DNA of 64,000 nt from NCBI GenBank assembly GCA_902779085.1, contig CACYZY010000007.1, forward strand, positions 1-64,000. The letters are read 5' to 3'. Under the pieces are notes generated by a model. It saw nothing but the letters and a program-made list of their open reading frames with translations. It was not told the origin of the DNA and searched no databases. Position numbers and translations under genes: made by a program. The DNA comes from an uncultured Bacteroidales bacterium (GTDB taxonomy: Bacteria; Bacteroidota; Bacteroidia; Bacteroidales; Bacteroidaceae). Shown here piece after piece: positions 35,806 to 46,914 of this stretch. The number at the start of each line of letters is the position of its first letter. Position 1 is the first letter of the stretch.

Positions 35806-36387
35806 CTACGAATTGAAGCAGTAGCTATAAACGTAGCGGATATCTGAACTGACAATGGTAGTGAGCGATGCAGGCGGATTCAATAACACAGATTTTAAAT
35901 CCCGACTGATGCCTTCACCAGTAAGCTTCAGCACTGCCTCTTTCTGTGTCCAGAGTTTTATGAATTCCAGTTCGGGACGTACTGCCTGCTCTATCTGGTG
36001 CGCCTCATCTTCATTCATAGTGTAATCCACCAGTGGTTGCTTAAATGTATGGATTGACTCGATGTCAATGCCCACAGGCTGATCTGACAGGATGCAGATA
36101 ACCGCCTCACGGCAATGACTAAGATTGAAGTGAATATGGGGATAACCAACGAGGGACGGCTTGCCGTGTTCACCATATTCGAAAACAGGCTTCTCGATGA
36201 TGCCGTATTCCTTTTGTAATCCTTCGCATAGCAAGAGATAGGCAGCAACACAAGTGCGCTGCCCTAACTCGTGTTTAAATTTCAAGGCTTGCTCACGACG
36301 CTGCACAGACAACTCTGCCAATGCCACTTGCAAGTCGAAGTCGTATATTTTATCGTTGATGTATATCATTTCATCTTTCTTTCTCAT
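35806..36387 (-). CDS. 4'-phosphopantetheinyl transferase (Sfp type)
   Basis: 193 residues; the ATG at 36369 (MIYINDKIYDF) is an alternative start. Family motifs: GKPSLVGYPHIHFNLSHCREAVIC, PVGIDIESI (Mg-binding Asp and Glu) and FIKLWTQKEAVLKLTGEG (WxxKEAxxK). It transfers phosphopantetheine from CoA to carrier proteins. No polyketide or nonribosomal peptide genes are in the window, so acyl carrier protein activation is the simplest role. It lies downstream of GH30 on the same strand, separated by a hairpin at 36393-36438. Confidence 0.9.
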   Translation of the reverse strand: MRKKDEMIYINDKIYDFDLQVALAELSVQRREQALKFKHELGQRTCVAAYLLLCEGLQKEYGIIEKPVFEYGEHGKPSLVGYPHIHFNLSHCREAVICILSDQPVGIDIESIHTFKQPLVDYTMNEDEAHQIEQAVRPELEFIKLWTQKEAVLKLTGEGISRDLKSVLLNPPASLTTIVSSDIRYVYSYCFNS

Positions 36388-36392
36388 ACTCC

Positions 36393-36438
36393 AACACCCT
36401 TGTACCCCTCCATTGTAGAGGGGTAATATTGGGGTGTT
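36393..36438. repeat. REP-like nested hairpin
   Basis: AACACCC (36393-36399) pairs with GGGTGTT (36432-36438), and inside it CCCCTC (36405-36410) pairs with GAGGGG (36418-36423). It lies between the GH30 and transferase genes. It has no T-tract on the minus strand, so it is more like a repetitive extragenic palindrome than a terminator. Confidence 0.5.
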
Positions 36439-36442
36439 ATTA

Positions 36443-37948
36443 TTACTTCAGAACAACTGTATTCAGGGTGTTTGGAGCCAATGTTACCGTTTGGTTCACC
36501 CCGTTCAGCTGTAATGTAACATCCTGCTCATGATCAGTTTGGTTGCCCACCAAAGCAACCACACTACCATCAGTGTTGACAAAAGCCATAGCGTCAGCAT
36601 AGCTGCCTGACAAATCCAACAGTTTAGCTCCTGGCAATACATAGTGACTGGCATGTTTCAAAACGTAGTACTCTGGAGTATAACGGAAAGTCTTATTGTC
36701 CTTATCTACCGTCACCAGACTATTCTGGCTCCATCCCCAATGGCTCACACCACCTTCAAGCAAGGAAGTATTCCAATAGAAATAGGCCTGAACGCCATAC
36801 TTGAAATAATGCTTCATCAAATTCCAAGAATGCATAGCTCCTGCCCAGTCGTTCTTACCGTCACCACACTCCTGTTCTGTTTGGTAGCAAGGCAAATTCA
36901 GATATTCAGCATGCAAAGCAGGCAGAGCATCCTTACCAGCCCATTGGAATCCCAACCCACTGATGTATTTACTTGCTGTCGGATGATTCAATACCGTATG
37001 GCTCAAGTCCAAATTGGCGCGTTCAATGGTGCCATAATACACCTGGACACCTCGTTTCTCCATCTCAGGACCAAGGTAATTACCAATAAAGTCTGCCAAA
37101 CTCTCGGGTTTCCACACACAAGCAGGATAAGGCTGAGAAGAGTTGAACTCATTCTGGGGCATTACAGTTTGGAATACAACGCCTTCGCCTCGATAGGCGT
37201 CAATAAACTTGCCGAAGTAACGGGCATAGGCATCTAAATAACGAGGTTCCTGGATAAATGCATCCTCACCCTCAGGAATCACCTTGTCGATAGGAAGACC
37301 GTTGTCAACGCTCAACCACCCTAAAATGCCTGAGTTACCACCCATACGATGACGCACACTGTCGGGCAATTGAGCCATGCGTTCCTCTACCATCTTACGG
37401 ATAGCAGCTGTTGAATTGCAGGCATAGTGCTTGTTGTATTTCATCCAAGCAGGAGGGCACCAAGGAGAAGCAAACATCTTGATATGAGGTTGAACAGACA
37501 ATGCAGCCTTTACGAAAGGCAACAACGTCTGACGATCGTGATCGATGCTGAAATCCTTCAGATCGAAATCTCCATCGGTTTCATCATAGCTATAATAGTC
37601 CAAACTGAAATCATTGGCACCCAAAGGCATACGTCCCATCGTAAGATTAGCTCCCTTGCCTGGTTCAAAAAGCTCGCGCATGATGTCTTGTATCTCATCA
37701 TAGCTCAACTGGCTTAAAGAATTCCATCCTAATTCATTGAAACAAGTTCCGAAACCCTCAACAGTTTGCAGAGTTTTCTGAGTATCGATTATCACCAAAG
37801 AATCGCTTAAGGCATCAGTCACCTGAGCCGAAGCATTTACTTGCCAAGGGATTTCGAATGATGTAGTCACCCACTCTGTTACTTTTGGCCCTTGCTGGCA
37901 AGACATCATCAGCACGACCATTGCCAGCACCATCGTTGTTTTCTTCAT
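36443..37948 (-). CDS. GH30 family lipoprotein glycosidase
   Basis: 501 residues from ATG 37948; the stop of the upstream GH2 gene is only 2 bp away, so translation is probably coupled. The N terminus (MKKTTMVLAMVVLMMSCQQ) is a lipoprotein signal with Cys after LMMS. GH30 features: LQTVEGFGTCFNELGWNSL at the barrel start, acid/base Glu in VMPQNEFNSSQPYPAC, nucleophile Glu in LPCYQTEQECGDG, and a C-terminal beta domain (YADAMAFVNTDGSVVALVGNQ). Relatives cleave beta-glucosyl, beta-1,6-glucan or related bonds. Being tandem with a beta-galactosidase suggests both act on the same glycan at the cell surface. Confidence 0.88.
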   Translation of the reverse strand: MKKTTMVLAMVVLMMSCQQGPKVTEWVTTSFEIPWQVNASAQVTDALSDSLVIIDTQKTLQTVEGFGTCFNELGWNSLSQLSYDEIQDIMRELFEPGKGANLTMGRMPLGANDFSLDYYSYDETDGDFDLKDFSIDHDRQTLLPFVKAALSVQPHIKMFASPWCPPAWMKYNKHYACNSTAAIRKMVEERMAQLPDSVRHRMGGNSGILGWLSVDNGLPIDKVIPEGEDAFIQEPRYLDAYARYFGKFIDAYRGEGVVFQTVMPQNEFNSSQPYPACVWKPESLADFIGNYLGPEMEKRGVQVYYGTIERANLDLSHTVLNHPTASKYISGLGFQWAGKDALPALHAEYLNLPCYQTEQECGDGKNDWAGAMHSWNLMKHYFKYGVQAYFYWNTSLLEGGVSHWGWSQNSLVTVDKDNKTFRYTPEYYVLKHASHYVLPGAKLLDLSGSYADAMAFVNTDGSVVALVGNQTDHEQDVTLQLNGVNQTVTLAPNTLNTVVLK

Positions 37949-37950
37949 TA

Positions 37951-41748
<3,798 letters not shown>

Positions 41749-41754
41749 TCATTA

Positions 41755-43038
41755 ATGACAACTATGCATAAAGTTTTATTAATTGGAACAGCTTTGCTGA
41801 TGGCAGCATGCGGTTCAAGACCTTTTGCCGATGTAGAGAAGGTAGAGATATGCACCGAAGTAGGCGATTTTGGCATGTTGGTAAATGCTATTGAAATCAC
41901 AGTAAACAACCCTCGTTCTATCAAGGGACTTACTGCTGATGATTTTGATTTGGTAAATAATGTGCCTGGAGGCTATATGAATCCTTCCACAGGAAAGATG
42001 TATGAGGAATATCAGGATGACGGCATTGTGGTGAGTACAAACAAAAATGTTCTGCGCATCGAAGCTACTCCATTCAGCAAGGCAGGCAGAAGAGAGGACT
42101 TCAGAAACATCATTCCTTGGGAATTGCATTGCTCCATAGACTCGGCACTGAATGTAACACCAGACCAAGTGACAGCAGAGCATATTGACGTTTTGGACGA
42201 CTGCATTAAAGGCAGTTTCACATTTGCCGGTCTGACGCGCGAGTATATGCTGCACCTGCCCAAAGATAAGAACGGCAACGTGATTCCAAATGTTCCACTT
42301 TTGGTGTGGCAGATAGGTGGTGGTGAATATGACAAAGACATGATGACGGTAGCCACTGCCAATCGTTGTTTAGTGTCACTGGCCAAAGAAGGCATTCCTT
42401 GTGCTGCTCTGGTGTTTGCTTTAGCCAACCCTAACTACACCTATAGTGCATCACTCTATCCTGAGAAGATTGAGCTAATTGACCGCAACAATGCTTTGCA
42501 AATGGCTTTTATCGACCAACTGATTGCAGAGGGTAAGGTGGATGGCAGCAAGTTGTTCTGTGCAGGTGCTTCGTCAGGTGGTGGTTGCACCATGCGTTTC
42601 ATGATGCAGTTTGCCGATCGTTTCAAGGCAGCTATCCCTTGCTGCGCTATGGACCCAATAGTCCCAATTCATAAAGTGGATGAGAAATACCCTGGTCAGT
42701 ATGCCGACGATGTGGAAAAAGTATGGAAAGGAAAGTGTGTTTACAAATGGAATGGAACAGATATGGTGCTGAGTCCTATGAATATAGAAGCTTTTGTTAA
42801 ATTACCAATGTATTTTGCTCATGCTGAAAGCGACCAGACCTGCAAGGTGGCAAGTACCTATGCTTATACAGAAGCTCGAAAGCGTTTGGGTGCCAAAAAC
42901 GACCAGATGATTATCTATTCTGACGATGATTTGGCAAAGTTTGGTGTAGCACCTATGTTGTCACACTTTAGCTGGGTACCTCTGTTGCAGGATTACTCTG
43001 AAGGCAAGCCGATGAATTGGCTGGTTAAACAACTATAA
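41755..43038 (+). CDS. Alpha/beta-hydrolase esterase lipoprotein
   Basis: 427 residues from ATG 41755, with ATG 41764 (MHKVLLIGTALLMAACGS) an alternative. Either gives a lipoprotein signal with Cys after LMAA. The first ~165 residues form an Ig-like or accessory beta domain. The hydrolase domain follows: EYMLHLPKDKNGNVIPNVPLLVWQIGGGEY (oxyanion side), nucleophile elbow CAGASSGGGCTM (GxSxG) and a terminal His in LSHFSWVP. This resembles PHB-depolymerase/feruloyl-esterase-like enzymes found among Bacteroidetes polysaccharide genes. It is divergent from the GH2-GH30 operon, which suggests it removes ester groups from the same glycan. Confidence 0.78.
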   Translation: MTTMHKVLLIGTALLMAACGSRPFADVEKVEICTEVGDFGMLVNAIEITVNNPRSIKGLTADDFDLVNNVPGGYMNPSTGKMYEEYQDDGIVVSTNKNVLRIEATPFSKAGRREDFRNIIPWELHCSIDSALNVTPDQVTAEHIDVLDDCIKGSFTFAGLTREYMLHLPKDKNGNVIPNVPLLVWQIGGGEYDKDMMTVATANRCLVSLAKEGIPCAALVFALANPNYTYSASLYPEKIELIDRNNALQMAFIDQLIAEGKVDGSKLFCAGASSGGGCTMRFMMQFADRFKAAIPCCAMDPIVPIHKVDEKYPGQYADDVEKVWKGKCVYKWNGTDMVLSPMNIEAFVKLPMYFAHAESDQTCKVASTYAYTEARKRLGAKNDQMIIYSDDDLAKFGVAPMLSHFSWVPLLQDYSEGKPMNWLVKQL

Positions 43039-43129
43039 TTGATATTACCCCCCATAGAACACCTAAACCACTCTATACCCCACTCTAAGGCCCCCTTAGA
43101 CTGGAGCTTAAAGATAAATACTTAATAAA

Positions 43130-44851
43130 ATGGAACTGAATAGTCAAAAAGTAAGACAACTGGCACCAGAGAACGACCCATTGAAAATTGGCATGGGTTG
43201 GACGGTTGCCGATCTCGACAAACCTCAGATAATGGTAGAGAGCACATTTGGCGATTCCCATCCTGGCAGTGCGCACCTTGATCAGTTTGTTGGTGAAGCT
43301 GTAAAAGGTATTGCAGAGGCTGGTGGCAAGGCTGCCCGTTATTTTGTGACTGATATCTGCGATGGTATAGCACAAGGGCATGACGGAATCAACTATTCGC
43401 TCGTTAGCCGTGATATGATTGCCAACATGATAGAGATTCATGGCAACTCCACAGGATTTGATGGAGGGGTTTTCATTGCCTCGTGCGACAAGTCAGTGCC
43501 AGCCTGTCTGATGGGGCTTTGCCGTCTGAATATACCAAGCATCATGATTACGGGTGGTGTAATGGATGCAGGTCCTGACTTACTGACATTAGAGCAAATA
43601 GGTGCCTATTCCGCCATGTACCAGCGTGGGGAAATCAGCGAGGAGCAACTGTTGTTCTATAAGCATCATGCTTGTCCGTCATGTGGTGCATGCTCTTTTA
43701 TGGGTACCGCAAGTACAATGCAAATTATGGCGGAGGCTTTAGGCTTGATGTTGCCAGGTTCTGCCTTGATGCCTGCCACCTCTATAGAGTTGAAGCAGAA
43801 AGCATACGAAGCTGGCAAACAAGTGATGGAACTGGCAAAGAAAGGTTTGAAGGTAAGCGATATCGTGACAAAGAAATCATTTGAAAACGCCATTATGGTA
43901 CATGCAGCTATCAGTGGTTCCACCAACTCATTGCTGCATATCCCTGCTATAGCCCATGAGTTGGGTATCGAGATTGACAGTGATACTTTCGACCGTATGC
44001 ACCGAGGTGCACACTACTTGTTGGATATCCGACCTGCAGGTCGTTGGCCTGCACAATTCTTCTACTATGCAGGAGGTGTTCCTGCTGTGATGGAAGAAAT
44101 CAAGCCCATGCTTCATCTGGATGTGCTGACTGTAACAGGAAAGACAATGGGTGAGAATCTGGAAGAGTTGAAAGCCAATGGATTCTACGACCATTGTGAA
44201 CAATATCTAGCGAAGTGGAACTTAAAACGTACGGATGTGATTCGTCGTTTCGACCACGCCATAGGAATTGACGGAACAGTGGCGATTCTGAAAGGCAATC
44301 TGGCACCTGAGGGCTCTGTGGTGAAGCATTCTGCTGTGCCCAAGGAAATGTTCAAAGCCATACTAAGGGCACGTCCTTTCGATTGTGAGGAAGATGCGAT
44401 TGCAGCTGTATTGTCGCATCAAATCAAGCCTGGCGATGCTGTGATTATCCGTTATGAAGGTCCTAAAGGCTCTGGCATGCCTGAGATGTTTTATACTACA
44501 GAAGCCATTTCCTCTGATGCTGAATTGGGCAAGAGCATAGCCTTGATTACTGACGGACGCTTCTCGGGAGCATCTAAAGGCCCAGCCATTGGGCACGTTT
44601 CACCAGAAGCTGCTGAGGGTGGTCCTATTGCACTGATAGAGGAAGATGACTTGATACATATTGATATCCCTGCCCGTATATTGGAAGTAGTAGGAATCAA
44701 GGGTATTGAGATGTCACCTGAAGAAGTGAACAAAGTGTTGGCTGAGCGCAAAGTTACTTGGCAACCCAAGGAACCAAAATATAAGAGTGGCGTACTGAAA
44801 CTGTTCTCAGAAAAGGCTGTTTCACCCATGAAAGGAGGATATATATGTTAG
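43130..44851 (+). CDS. IlvD/Edd-family sugar-acid dehydratase
   Basis: 573 residues. Iron-sulfur ligating motifs: FIASCDKSVPACLMG (Cys near residue 119) and HHACPSCGACSFMGTASTMQ (about 181-187). Further family segments are GSALMPATSIELK, SGSTNSLLHIPAIAHE, YEGPKGSGMPEM and TDGRFSGASKGPAIGHVSPEA. Dihydroxy-acid dehydratase (IlvD) and phosphogluconate or sugar-acid dehydratases share this fold. The overlap with a GntP-type permease gene, and the absence of other ilv genes, favour a sugar acid such as gluconate, galactonate or xylonate as substrate. That is inference. The start overlaps nothing; the 3' end overlaps the permease by 7 bp. Confidence 0.85.
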   Translation: MELNSQKVRQLAPENDPLKIGMGWTVADLDKPQIMVESTFGDSHPGSAHLDQFVGEAVKGIAEAGGKAARYFVTDICDGIAQGHDGINYSLVSRDMIANMIEIHGNSTGFDGGVFIASCDKSVPACLMGLCRLNIPSIMITGGVMDAGPDLLTLEQIGAYSAMYQRGEISEEQLLFYKHHACPSCGACSFMGTASTMQIMAEALGLMLPGSALMPATSIELKQKAYEAGKQVMELAKKGLKVSDIVTKKSFENAIMVHAAISGSTNSLLHIPAIAHELGIEIDSDTFDRMHRGAHYLLDIRPAGRWPAQFFYYAGGVPAVMEEIKPMLHLDVLTVTGKTMGENLEELKANGFYDHCEQYLAKWNLKRTDVIRRFDHAIGIDGTVAILKGNLAPEGSVVKHSAVPKEMFKAILRARPFDCEEDAIAAVLSHQIKPGDAVIIRYEGPKGSGMPEMFYTTEAISSDAELGKSIALITDGRFSGASKGPAIGHVSPEAAEGGPIALIEEDDLIHIDIPARILEVVGIKGIEMSPEEVNKVLAERKVTWQPKEPKYKSGVLKLFSEKAVSPMKGGYIC

Positions 44852-46185
44852 ATCCTACGAGACTGATAATAGCAGCATTGATTGGCCTGGTGATATTGCT
44901 GGTGCTCATCATCAAGTTCAAGGTGCAGGCAATGATTGCCATCCTGATTGGCGCTGTTGCCATCGGCCTGATGGCTGGTATGCCCTATAGTGAGATAGTT
45001 GGTTCGGTGAATCAAGGCATTGGTGAAACCTTAAAAGGTATCGCCTTGTTGGTGGGCTTGGGCTCCATGTTTGGTGCCATTTTGGAGGCTTCTGGAGGGG
45101 CGCAGACGTTAGCTGTGACAATGGTACGCAAGTTTGGCGACCAAAAAGCAGCATGGGCATTGGGCATCACAGGTTTGGTGATTGCAATGCCCGTATTCTT
45201 CGATGCGGGACTTATCATCCTCATACCACTTGCCTTCTCATTGGCAAAGCGCACTAAACGTTCCACCTTATATTATGCAATCCCTTTGTTGGCAGGTCTT
45301 GCCGTAGGTCATGCCTTTATTCCCCCTACTCCTGGTCCTGTGTTGGTGGCAACCATGCTGAACGTAGAGTTGGGTTGGGTCATCATGGTGGGCATCTGTT
45401 GCGGCATCGTGTCAATGATTGTGGCAGGTCCTATCTGGGGCAGCATAGCAGGCAAGAAATTCCATATTCCTGTGCCTGAGCATGTGGCTAACCAGCCTGA
45501 TATCGACGAAAGCAAGCTTCCTTCCTTCTGGACCATCGTGTGCATCGTACTGATTCCTCTGGTACTGATTATCCTCAATTCGGAGGCAAAGGTAGTACCT
45601 GCTATGAGTAGCGTGCAACCCATTTTGGCATTCTTGGGTGAACCTTTTGTAGCATTGACTATAGCCGTAGTAGTAGCTATGATTATACTGGGTTATGGTC
45701 ATGGATATACTAAAGCAGAACTTGAACGGGTAATGACTAAAAGCCTAGAACCTACAGGATTAATATTACTCGTTACAGCCTCAGGTGGAGTGCTCCGCTA
45801 CATCCTTCAGAACTCAGGACTAGGCATAGTAATTGGTGATGCTGTAGCTTCTGCATCTTTGCCTATCGTGGTGGTGGCTTTTGTAGTAGCAGCATTGGTA
45901 CGTATCTCTGTAGGTTCTGCTACTGTGGCTATGACGATGGCTGCAGGCATCATTGCCGCGATGCCAGAGGTAAGCAACCTCTCACCCATTTATCTGGCAT
46001 GCACCACAGCGGCCATTGCAGGTGGCTCCACCGTATGCTCCCATTTCAACGACTCTGGTTTCTGGTTGGTCAAGTCTTTAGTAGGCATGGATGAGACCAC
46101 CACCCTCAAGACTTGGACGGTGATGGAGACTTTGGTGGGCACCACTGGCTTCCTTGTAGCGTTGGTCATTTCCATGTTCGCCTAA
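44845..46185 (+). CDS. GntP-family gluconate/sugar-acid symporter
   Basis: 446 residues with about twelve to fourteen hydrophobic segments. Family segments include VGLGSMFGAILEASGGAQTLA, AMPVFFDAGLIILIPLAF, LAGLAVGHAFIPPTPGPV and AGGSTVCSHFNDSGFWLVK, which are typical of GntP carriers. It imports gluconate-like aldonic acids with protons. The start lies inside the dehydratase gene (7 bp overlap), so the two are co-translated and likely serve one substrate. It is followed by a bidirectional terminator shared with the converging outer membrane protein gene. Confidence 0.93.
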   Translation: MLDPTRLIIAALIGLVILLVLIIKFKVQAMIAILIGAVAIGLMAGMPYSEIVGSVNQGIGETLKGIALLVGLGSMFGAILEASGGAQTLAVTMVRKFGDQKAAWALGITGLVIAMPVFFDAGLIILIPLAFSLAKRTKRSTLYYAIPLLAGLAVGHAFIPPTPGPVLVATMLNVELGWVIMVGICCGIVSMIVAGPIWGSIAGKKFHIPVPEHVANQPDIDESKLPSFWTIVCIVLIPLVLIILNSEAKVVPAMSSVQPILAFLGEPFVALTIAVVVAMIILGYGHGYTKAELERVMTKSLEPTGLILLVTASGGVLRYILQNSGLGIVIGDAVASASLPIVVVAFVVAALVRISVGSATVAMTMAAGIIAAMPEVSNLSPIYLACTTAAIAGGSTVCSHFNDSGFWLVKSLVGMDETTTLKTWTVMETLVGTTGFLVALVISMFA

Positions 46186-46228
46186 CAGTCAAGGGTTCTG
46201 AAAAAGGTCTTAAGACGAGTGTAAAAAT

Positions 46229-46257
46229 AAGTCCGACAATACAATATTGCCGGACTT
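46229..46257. terminator. Bidirectional terminator after the GntP gene
   Basis: AAGTCCGACAAT (46229-46240), loop ACAAT, ATTGCCGGACTT (46246-46257), one A-C mismatch. It is followed by GCTGTTTT on the plus strand and by ATTTTTAC on the minus strand, so it can end both converging genes. Confidence 0.75.
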
Positions 46258-46280
46258 GCTGTTTTAATCTCTTAATTTCT

Positions 46281-46784
46281 TTAGAATCTGAATCCGATGC
46301 CAGCCAAAGCCACATGAGCATTGCCAAAGATACCAGGCTGGGACTTATATTCACCTGTTAGGAACATGTTGTCGTTCAAGTCAAGTTGCAGACCAACACC
46401 TACCTGGAAACCACTGTCGGTATCATTGCTGCTTTCATAAGTCACTCTATCCTCTGTATATTTCTCGTTATGAACAAAAGCAATGCCATAACCTACAATT
46501 GGATAAATCTTTACTCCTTCGGCAAGATTAACCAAATAATGCATGTTAAGAGCCAACAAAACGTCAGACACATGATTCTTCATTGAGTGGAAGTTAGCCT
46601 CAGCCTCAATACGCCAATTATCGGAAAAGTTGTATTGAGCAAAAGCACCAACACCAAACTGGGTAGTCTTTGCATCGATATCCAGAATCTCAATTTTTGA
46701 GAAGCATGCACTACCACGAACGCCAACAGCGAAATCACCCTTTTTCTGAGCTTGTGCGCTCATGCAAAAAAGAGCCGCAAACAT
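46281..46784 (-). CDS. Small outer membrane beta-barrel protein, start unclear
   Basis: 167 residues from ATG 46784, with alternating hydrophobic strands and a terminal aromatic (VALAGIGFRF) as in eight-stranded outer membrane barrels (OmpA/OprF-like porin family). A full signal peptide would need seven more residues: in frame upstream the codons read K-K-K-L-L-F-I before MFAALFCMSAQA. The triplet where a start is expected (46803-46805) reads AAG, not ATG, and the frame closes at a stop two codons further. A promoter-like TATCTTTG (46839-46846, minus) suits a start near 46805. Either a non-AUG start is used, or translation starts at 46784 with a short signal, or the start was lost. Confidence 0.65.
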   Translation of the reverse strand: MFAALFCMSAQAQKKGDFAVGVRGSACFSKIEILDIDAKTTQFGVGAFAQYNFSDNWRIEAEANFHSMKNHVSDVLLALNMHYLVNLAEGVKIYPIVGYGIAFVHNEKYTEDRVTYESSNDTDSGFQVGVGLQLDLNDNMFLTGEYKSQPGIFGNAHVALAGIGFRF

Positions 46785-46838
46785 TATAAATAATAACTTT
46801 TTCTTACTTTAATTTCTAATTATACAAACATATCGCTG

Positions 46839-46846
46839 CAAAGATA
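46839..46846 (-). promoter_or_regulatory. -7 element of the outer membrane protein gene
   Basis: TATCTTTG on the minus strand, about 34 bp upstream of the expected but missing start at 46803-46805 and 55 bp upstream of ATG 46784. No TTTG is seen at -33. Confidence 0.5.
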
Positions 46847-46914
46847 TAAAAAAAATAATTATGAATTATTAGAGCCTACATATTCTTCCAGTCAACATCT
46901 ATTAATCGTTACAC

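Noticed and set aside
36644-37237. 197-residue frame antisense to GH30
   Set aside because: Shadow frame; the GH30 catalytic motifs on the other strand are decisive.
43130-44851. Genuine ilvD of branched-chain amino acid synthesis
   Set aside because: Its neighbour is an overlapping GntP-type permease and no other ilv gene is near; a sugar-acid dehydratase is more likely, though not proved.
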